From the NCBI RefSeq assembly GCF_014203715.1, contig NZ_JACHJP010000001.1, forward strand, positions 1,032,432 through 1,096,431: DNA of 64,000 bases. The letters run 5' to 3'. The notes under the pieces are model-generated. The model was not told where the DNA came from, did not search any database, and saw only the letters and a program-made list of their open reading frames with translations. The first letter of the stretch is position 1, and each line of letters starts with the position of its first letter. A program made the translations under genes and the position numbers. Source of the DNA: Streptosporangium saharense. GTDB taxonomy: Bacteria > Actinomycetota > Actinomycetes > Streptosporangiales > Streptosporangiaceae. Below are positions 58,324 to 64,000 of the stretch, piece by piece.

Positions 58324-58604
58324 GCCGCGCTCCCCGACGAATGCGGCAGACCTTCGGAGATCAGGAGCGTCTCGGCCTCGCGTATCCGTTCCTCCAGTCC
58401 CTCGACGGTGTCGTCGCTGAGGGTCACCGGCTGGGGGGAGGGCCAGGCGCAGAAGGCATGGAAGCGACGCTGGCTCAGGCTGTAGAGCACCGTCCACCCC
58501 GGCGAGGCACTTCCCAACGCCTCAGCCTCAGCCCGAGCCGGACCGTCCCACACCCTCCGGTAGACCGCCGTCACAGGCTGCCCGTCCCGATGCCGCCCGA
58601 TCAC
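58320..58604 (-). CDS. Small hypothetical protein (94 aa), first of a coupled pair
   Basis: Not recognised. The GTG start at 58604 has GAGGGG eight nt upstream. The sequence VTAVYRRVWDGPARAEAEAL, WTVLYSLSQRRFHAFCAWP, TLSDDTVEGLEERIREAE suggests a small mixed alpha/beta protein. Stop overlaps the next gene (ATGA). Divergent, across 265 bp, from the XRE-TPR regulator. Confidence 0.6.
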   Translation of the reverse strand: MIGRHRDGQPVTAVYRRVWDGPARAEAEALGSASPGWTVLYSLSQRRFHAFCAWPSPQPVTLSDDTVEGLEERIREAETLLISEGLPHSSGSAA

Positions 58605-58869
58605 GGCGTCATCCCCTCAGCCGCGCTGGTTGGGCGGTCACGACTGATGGTCGTCTGATCGTGGTAGGTGGTGGTGAGGATCATTCGTCGCTCCGGGTGA
58701 GAGTGGTGAACACCCTGTACGGAACAGCGAAACGAAGCGCTTTCCCACCCCGGCGAAGGGGGAGCGGTAATACTCGAAATTCCCCGCGACAAGGGGAGCA
58801 CGAAGAGCCATCAACGGCGTACGGTCGGTTCTGGTCTGTTCACCCATAAAGAAAAAGGGACATATCCGA

Positions 58870-60369
58870 ATGGATGCCGCGGGTGGTCGTCGCCAGGTTA
58901 GGGAACTGCGCCGGATACTGCAACAGCGCGGAGTCCCGACCCGGCAGATCGCGGCGGTGATGGCCGAACGGTTCGGCGTCACTCCGCTGATGGCCTTCCG
59001 GCACGCCACGGGCCTCACCCAGGCCGAGGTGGCCGAGCTGTACAACAGGAAATGGCCCAGTGACCCTCCCAAGACCTTCAAGCAGGTCTCCTACTGGGAG
59101 TGCTGGCAGGGGCCGGGCTCCGAGTCGTCCGCCTCGGCCCGGCCGCCCTCCTACGAGGACCTGGTACGGCTGGCGAGCCTGTACAGGTGCCTGGTCGACG
59201 ACCTTCTCCTCGGCCCGCACCGGAAGCTGCCGCTGCCGCCTCCGGAAATCGGTGAACTGCTGGCCGACGTCCTGTTGACAGTGGAAAGCGACAGCTACCC
59301 TGGAAAAGCCGATGACGCCACGGTCATCACTTTTGATGTCCCGACCGGCGAAGGGATTGTCGCCGTGAAACTCTCCCGTCGTGAATTCACCGAACTACTG
59401 GCTGCGGGCGGGCTGGCGGCTCTGGTCCCAGGCGCCGCCTTGGCCGAACCGGTGACGGCCTCCGGCACCGCACGAGGCGCCACCTACTACCGGCATGTCC
59501 TCAACGCCCACCAGGCCGGTCACCACCTGCTGCCCCCGGCCGCCCACCTTTCCGTGCTCCAGCGCGAACTGCACGGCATCGAAAAGGCCCGCCAGGAGAC
59601 TCCCGGCGTCGCACGCCAGGAACTGCGGCGGATCCAGAGCGAGTACGCCGAGCACATCAGCTGGCTCCTGCGCGAGAGCGCCGACCTGAACGGCTGCCAG
59701 CAGTGGGCCAACCGCGCGACCACCTGGGCCATGGAAGCCGGGGACACCTCCATGGCTGCCTACATGATGATCCGTACGGCGAGCCTGGCTCTCGACAGGA
59801 AAGACCACACCCGCGCGATGGACCTCACCATGGCAGTCCGCAACGCCTCCTGGACGATCCCTCCGGTGCTGCGCGGCATCGCCCAGGCCTACGAGGCACG
59901 CGGACACGCGCTCACCGGCACGGTGGCCGCCGCCCACCTCGACGAGGCAACCGAACTGATCACCACGGGACGCACCGAGACCGACCCGCCCTACCTGAGG
60001 TTCTTCACCGGCGACTTCGCCGACATGCAGCGCGCCACCTGCTACGTGGACGCGGGACAGCCCGGACGAGCGGTCACCATCCTGCAGAGCAGGATCACCA
60101 CCATTCCGACCTCACACCGCAGAGACCGCGCTGTCTACCTGACCCGCCTTGGCGCCGCCCACGCCGCCGCCCAGGAACCGGACGCGGCGGCCTTCGCCGG
60201 ACTCGGCGCCCTGACCGACGCCCGCAGATCCGCCTCAGAACACGTCATGACCGAACTCGACAACCTCGCCGACACCCTGATGCGGCAATGGCCCAAACAA
60301 CCGCAGGTACGCCAGTTCCACGAAGAACTCCGCACCGCCCGTCACTCTCAGTTGTCCGGTTCCGTCTGA
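58870..60369 (+). CDS. XRE-type regulator with C-terminal TPR-like domain
   Basis: 499 residues. An extended helix-turn-helix region lies at about 28-80 (GVTPLMAFRHATGLTQAEVAELYNRKWPSDPPKTFKQVSYWE), typical of actinobacterial regulators with a long helical sensor. Residues 180-490 form TPR-like helical hairpins (WANRATTWAMEAGDTSMAAYMMIRTASLALDRKDHTRAMDL, RDRAVYLTRLGAAHAAAQEPDAAAFAGLGAL). Peptide or small-molecule sensing through the TPR is likely. Start after AAGGGA. The next gene follows 16 nt later and is probably co-transcribed. Confidence 0.8.
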   Translation: MDAAGGRRQVRELRRILQQRGVPTRQIAAVMAERFGVTPLMAFRHATGLTQAEVAELYNRKWPSDPPKTFKQVSYWECWQGPGSESSASARPPSYEDLVRLASLYRCLVDDLLLGPHRKLPLPPPEIGELLADVLLTVESDSYPGKADDATVITFDVPTGEGIVAVKLSRREFTELLAAGGLAALVPGAALAEPVTASGTARGATYYRHVLNAHQAGHHLLPPAAHLSVLQRELHGIEKARQETPGVARQELRRIQSEYAEHISWLLRESADLNGCQQWANRATTWAMEAGDTSMAAYMMIRTASLALDRKDHTRAMDLTMAVRNASWTIPPVLRGIAQAYEARGHALTGTVAAAHLDEATELITTGRTETDPPYLRFFTGDFADMQRATCYVDAGQPGRAVTILQSRITTIPTSHRRDRAVYLTRLGAAHAAAQEPDAAAFAGLGALTDARRSASEHVMTELDNLADTLMRQWPKQPQVRQFHEELRTARHSQLSGSV

Positions 60370-60385
60370 ACGAGAGGTTTTCGCG

Positions 60386-60751
60386 ATGAGCACCCCGAAC
60401 GAGAATGGCCGTGTTTTTCGGGAAGCCTGGATCGCCGGTGTTCTGAAGCATTTTCCCGGTGAGCCGAAGCCCGGTTACGTCACGCCGTGGGACCAGACCC
60501 CCGACTGGGAGCGCGAGGCCGCCACGGCGGTCTACGGGCAGGTGGCCGACTTCATCAGGGTCAGCGATGGAAACACCGGCAAGCTCACCCGTGAGCAGAA
60601 GGGGCGCTTCGTCGCCCTGTGCTGGATCGCCCAGATCCACAAGCACATCCCCGACCCCAAGCCGTCCTACGTCGCCGACTGGGACGACCTCCCCGAATGG
60701 CAACGGCAGACCGACGCCGACATCTTCGAACGCATCGAGCTGGAGTCCTGA
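60386..60751 (+). CDS. Small protein with internal duplication (121 aa)
   Basis: No known function. It contains two related halves: WIAGVLKHFPGEPKPGYVTPWDQTPDWEREAATAVY and WIAQIHKHIPDPKPSYVADWDDLPEWQRQTDADIF. Both share the order W-IA-hKHhP-PKP-YV--WD--P-W. The repeat makes it clearly coding despite its size. GAGAGG lies eight nt before the ATG. It follows the XRE-TPR regulator gene by 16 nt, and such small proteins often accompany these regulators. It may be a partner or effector of the regulator. Confidence 0.75.
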   Translation: MSTPNENGRVFREAWIAGVLKHFPGEPKPGYVTPWDQTPDWEREAATAVYGQVADFIRVSDGNTGKLTREQKGRFVALCWIAQIHKHIPDPKPSYVADWDDLPEWQRQTDADIFERIELES

Positions 60752-60850
60752 CCGTCAGGCACGTCCCGGGTATCCAGGGCGGTGGGGCGGATGGAGAGTC
60801 CGGCACCGCTGCCCGCGAGGTCGATGCGGCACTTCAGAATGCCAGGGCGC

Positions 60851-62089
60851 TCAGAACGCCGGGGCGGGAGGAACCGGCCCCTGGGCTTGAGGCCAGGCAC
60901 CGGCCAGTATCCGGGCGACGACGGTGCTCAAGATCCGCACACCGCGCACCGAGCCGGGGTCGACGTTGACCAGGTCGCGGACGCGTCGCAGGCGGTAGTC
61001 CAGCGTTCGTGGATGGATGTGCAGGGCGGTCGCGGCGGCGAGCCGGTTCATGTCGGCGCGGTAGTAGGCGTCCAGTGTCATCACCAGGTCAGGGCCGTTT
61101 GCCAGGCGGCAGGCGATCTCACGCAACCAGCCGTCGACCTCGGTGAGTTGTGCGGCACCGAGTTCGACGAACACGTCGGCGACTCCGGAGAGGGTTCGCG
61201 GTGCGGTCTCCAACGGTGCGACATGGGCCACGCGTCGTGCCAGGTCCGCCGTCCTGTTCAGGGCGTTCATCGGGCCGGCGGCCGTCCCCACCGCGCATGG
61301 TCGGCCCACCCGTTCCACGATCTCGCGGACCAGGCTCATGAGCCGGTCTCCGTCGGACGTCATGGGCGACAACGACAGGGGGGACAGGGACACGGAGCCG
61401 TCGTGCGGCACCAGGGCGAGTAACTCGTCCGGTTGCTGCCAGGACAGTGGTACGAGGTGGTCTTTGAACACGCTCGCGATGAGATCGTCGTGAGCGGTGT
61501 CGGTTGGGCCGAACAACCGGCTCGGCACCCTGACGATGACCACCAGGTAGTGGTCGTGCAGGCCGACCCCCAGGCTGCGCGCGAGGTCAGGGGCGGTGGC
61601 GTCGCCGGTGAGCAGTAGCTGGGTGAGCGTGCGCACCCGAGTCGCCAGCGAAAGGCGCAGTTGCTCCTCGTCCATGTACGGCTGGAGATAGGCGGCGGTG
61701 CCTGGCGTGCCCTGGGTGCCGAACCACGACAACAGGTGCAGCAGTTCCTGTACGTCCTGACCTTCGGCCGCGTCGTAGAACTCGCGGAGCATCAAATTGG
61801 CGTGCAATGTCAGCACACGCCGTGCCGTATGAACGGAGAACCCATGCCGCGCACGCTGTTGACCGATGCTCCCGATGAAGGACAGGTCCCCCGCCACGAG
61901 CGATTGATCTTCGCTGACGCACTCGATCGTGCGTCGGCGAAACCAGACGGCGTAATCCAGCGTCTCCGCGTACGCCCGCGAGTTGGCGGTCTCCCTGCGA
62001 TACTCCGGCAGCTCACGTATGTACGCGCTCACTTCCGCTCGCGCATTGGCGTCGGATCGTTTCATCAACAACCGCAAAAGATCGCTCAC
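60851..62089 (-). CDS. PucR/CdaR-family transcriptional regulator
   Basis: 412 residues. The C-terminal PucR helix-turn-helix is clear (LVMTLDAYYRADMNRLAAATALHIHPRTLDYRLRRVRDLVNVDPGSVRGVRIL). A GGDEF-like degenerate domain precedes it (about 165-300), and the N-terminal 150 residues form an all-helical regulatory region. Family members respond to metabolites such as purines or sugars. It is convergent with the 121-residue gene and divergent from the DUF4394 gene, separated by a 470-bp region. Confidence 0.85.
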   Translation of the reverse strand: MSDLLRLLMKRSDANARAEVSAYIRELPEYRRETANSRAYAETLDYAVWFRRRTIECVSEDQSLVAGDLSFIGSIGQQRARHGFSVHTARRVLTLHANLMLREFYDAAEGQDVQELLHLLSWFGTQGTPGTAAYLQPYMDEEQLRLSLATRVRTLTQLLLTGDATAPDLARSLGVGLHDHYLVVIVRVPSRLFGPTDTAHDDLIASVFKDHLVPLSWQQPDELLALVPHDGSVSLSPLSLSPMTSDGDRLMSLVREIVERVGRPCAVGTAAGPMNALNRTADLARRVAHVAPLETAPRTLSGVADVFVELGAAQLTEVDGWLREIACRLANGPDLVMTLDAYYRADMNRLAAATALHIHPRTLDYRLRRVRDLVNVDPGSVRGVRILSTVVARILAGAWPQAQGPVPPAPAF

Positions 62090-62558
62090 GCCGATCGGTC
62101 TCTCCCTTTATGCGGGCGGCATCACACGCACCACACCAGCGAATAAATCCTTTGGCCAGGTTTGTCCGAATTGGCCGAGAGCGTCCTTATGGTAACCCGC
62201 CACGACGTGACGCCCACCATACGAACGATCCGGGTGGCCATAGGGCCGGGGCGACGGCGATAACACAACATTGTGGTCGCGGCACAACAACTCTTACCGG
62301 GCGATTCGCGTAGCCATAAAGCGCATAAGTGAAGACCGGATCGGCGCCATCGCGAGCCTTGCTCAAAGTCGAGTCACATAACCGTAACGGCTTGCGAGAA
62401 ATGACAATTTCCCCTTGGCCGCGGCAGAGCACTTCCACACATGTCACGACGACAGTGCTCCCATCTCCAGGCCATTCTGTTGCCGCTGGCAGCGTCGGTG
62501 AGCCCAGGCGAAGGGCTGCCGGCTGAATTTTCCGGCACAACTCGATGGGGAGGAACCA
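62090..62558. other. Intergenic region, divergent promoters
   Basis: A 470-bp gap between the PucR regulator and the secreted DUF4394 protein. It is less GC-rich than the neighbouring genes and has no credible coding frame. It contains a small dyad CACAA-CA-TTGTG at 62264-62275, followed by a further CACAA at about 62284, possibly regulator half-sites. No RNA gene or repeat was recognised. Confidence 0.4.
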
Positions 62559-63440
62559 ATGCAGGGACGGATCAAAAGAGGAGTCGCCGCGGCGATCGCA
62601 CTGGCGGCCGCGACGGCGATCGCCGTCGGGCCTGCGGGGGCCAGTTCGGCGGCAAGCCCCACTCCAAACGCGGCCACCTCGCTGCAGGCGTTCGGCATCC
62701 TCAATGACGGCAAGCTGATGGCCGCGTTCAAGACAGACAATCCCGAAGAACTCGACTGGGTCAGGAAGATCACCGGGCTGGTCAACGACACCGTCGTCAT
62801 CGGAATCGACTTCCGTGTGCAGGACGGTAAGTTCTACGCCGTCGGCAACCAGGGCGGCATCTACACGATCTCGCTCCCGAGCCCCAGCGTCCCCGAGGTG
62901 GTCGTCGCAAAGGTCTCCCAGCTCAGCGTCGGGCTGAACGGCACGACCTTCGACGTCGACTTCAATCCCGCCGCCGACCGGCTGCGCGTGATCAGCAACA
63001 CCGGCCAGAACCTGCGGCACAATCTCGGCAACGGCGCGACGGTGTCGGACTACTCCTTGAGCTCCGCTCCGGGTGCCCCGGCGATCACCGGAGTCACCGC
63101 CGCCGCCTACACCAACAACGACCTCAACGGCGCCACCTCGACCACCCTGTTCGACATCAACACGGCGACCGCCCAGGTCGTCGTCCAGTCACCGGCCAAC
63201 AACGGCCTGCTGGCCCCGACCGGTGCACTCGGCACGTCTGTCGGCGTCAACGCGGGCCTCGACATCTTCAGCAAGCTGAGCAACGGCAAGACCGTCTCGA
63301 ACTCGGCCTACGCCACCCTTGTCCTCCCGAACGGCGACGCGACGCTCAACACGGTCGACCTGCTCACCGGTGCCGCCACCCAGGTCGGAGTCTTCCCCCT
63401 GTCCGTCACCGACATCGCCCTCGCTCTCGACGCGTCCTGA
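62559..63440 (+). CDS. Secreted DUF4394-family protein
   Basis: 293 residues with a Sec signal peptide (MQGRIKRGVAAAIALAAATA ... ASSAA). The body shows the DUF4394 pattern: VIGIDFRVQDGKFYAVGNQGGIYTI, FDVDFNPAADRLRVISNTGQNLRHN, and TATAQVVVQSPANNG. These look like beta-propeller blades of an extracellular protein. The function of the family is unknown. GGGGAGG precedes the start. Confidence 0.85.
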   Translation: MQGRIKRGVAAAIALAAATAIAVGPAGASSAASPTPNAATSLQAFGILNDGKLMAAFKTDNPEELDWVRKITGLVNDTVVIGIDFRVQDGKFYAVGNQGGIYTISLPSPSVPEVVVAKVSQLSVGLNGTTFDVDFNPAADRLRVISNTGQNLRHNLGNGATVSDYSLSSAPGAPAITGVTAAAYTNNDLNGATSTTLFDINTATAQVVVQSPANNGLLAPTGALGTSVGVNAGLDIFSKLSNGKTVSNSAYATLVLPNGDATLNTVDLLTGAATQVGVFPLSVTDIALALDAS

Positions 63441-63552
63441 CACGCCTCGTCCGGCCAGCGATGGCCAGCCCGCGCCGGTCCCGCCGGCGCGGGTTCATCC
63501 ATGCCGTCCGGTGCGTGGTGAATCCGTAGCACCAACAGTGCGACGATCGGCT

Positions 63553-64000
63553 TCACCGACCGGCGGAAGGCGCCGTGCGGGCGCGGAGTCTGCGGAGCAT
63601 TCGGGCGTCGACGAAGCCTACGGCGCGGGCTGCGGTTTCGACGGTGGCTCCCCGGCCGAGGAGGTGTTCCGCGCGTTCCAGGCGTAGGGCGGTCTGGTAG
63701 GCCAGGGGGGTGAGGCCGGTGGCCTGGCTGAACAGGCGGGTCACCGTACGTTCGCTGCATCCGGCGGCCTCGGCCAGCAGGCTCAGCGGCAGCCGTTCGG
63801 TGAAGCGGACCTCGATCAGGTCCTGGATGCGGTGGACGGTGTCGTCCACGTGTGAGCGCCAGCGCAGCAGTGGGCTGATCTGCTCCGCCGTACCGTCGCG
63901 GTGGGTGTGGACGAGCATGGCGCGGGCGACCTGTCCCGCGGCGTACGGGCCGTGGCGGGTGGTTATCAGGTGCAGGGCCATGTCGGTTCCGCTGGCCACG
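63553..64000 (-). CDS. GlxA/AraC-family regulator, N-terminus cut by window edge
   Basis: About 149 C-terminal residues are visible. The sequence (VASGTDMALHLI, RHGPYAAGQVARAMLV) is the end of a DJ-1/PfpI-like domain of GlxA-type regulators. It is followed by two AraC helix-turn-helix motifs (LSLLAEAAGCSERTVTRLFSQATGLTPLAYQTALRLERAEHLL, ATVETAARAVGFVDARMLRRL). The GTG at the window edge is unlikely to be the true start. The target is not visible. Confidence 0.82.
   Translation of the reverse strand, partial: VASGTDMALHLITTRHGPYAAGQVARAMLVHTHRDGTAEQISPLLRWRSHVDDTVHRIQDLIEVRFTERLPLSLLAEAAGCSERTVTRLFSQATGLTPLAYQTALRLERAEHLLGRGATVETAARAVGFVDARMLRRLRARTAPSAGR

Overview
The window is high-GC DNA with dense, often overlapping genes, many GTG starts and many small actinobacterial regulator families (XRE-DUF5753/DUF397, RsbW-like ATPases, WYL, PucR). 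It looks like a chromosomal accessory region of a filamentous actinomycete, most plausibly of the Streptosporangiales type. That placement is inference from gene families only; no rRNA, tRNA or replication gene is present.

Layout. 0-5.3 kb is ordinary metabolism and regulation: an NAD(P)-binding protein (cut by the window edge), an EamA exporter with a divergent LysR regulator, GlpD, a VOC protein, and an unknown protein. 5.4-17.9 kb is a complete type III CRISPR interference locus without array or cas1/cas2. On the minus strand, from 17.06 kb downwards, it encodes a two-TM SAVED protein, Cas10 with an intact GGDD, a 775-residue Cas7-Cas5(Csx10)-Cas11-like fusion, a double Cas7 protein, Csx19, a large TIGR03986-type Cas7 and a CARF-like protein that may end in a HEPN nuclease. 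Almost every junction is a 4-nt ATGA/GTGA overlap. Cas6 is divergent, across a perfect 16-bp inverted repeat. The order matches the fused type III-D variant (III-Dv) architecture. An active Cas10 next to a membrane SAVED protein suggests cyclic-oligonucleotide signalling to a membrane effector.

17.9-24.2 kb holds a secreted peptidase and a series of regulator/enzyme pairs (HTH protein and AraC, methyltransferase, RidA with Rrf2, saccharopine dehydrogenase-like enzyme with TetR), several with clear dyad operators. 24.4-32.9 kb is a six-gene operon that I consider the second main find. It encodes a trypsin-like protease fused to a degenerate STAND NTPase, a PknG-type kinase, a VWA/zinc-ribbon protein, a four-TM protein, a substrate-binding lipoprotein and a Trypco1 protein. 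It looks like the mycobacterial PknG-GlnX-GlnH sensing module merged with a trypsin-centred conflict system.

33.4-42.0 kb is a cell-surface glycopolymer cluster: a membrane-anchored methyltransferase, two GT2 glycosyltransferases, and a GT2-CDP-glycerol glycerophosphotransferase fusion with a strange low-complexity insert. 42.0-45.3 kb is an XRE/DUF397/ATPase island carrying a recent 328-bp tandem duplication and a regulator ORF that runs antisense into its neighbour. 45-55 kb returns to ordinary genes: VOC, WYL regulator, M36 metallopeptidase, beta-propeller lipoprotein, GabD2, GlxA-type regulator and an alpha/beta hydrolase. 55-60.8 kb contains a radical SAM/SPASM gene broken by a frameshift inside a hairpin, followed by a phosphotransferase and an ABC-type ATPase, with a nearby TPR-type XRE regulator and small unknown proteins. 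The window ends with a PucR regulator, a secreted DUF4394 protein and a truncated GlxA/AraC regulator.
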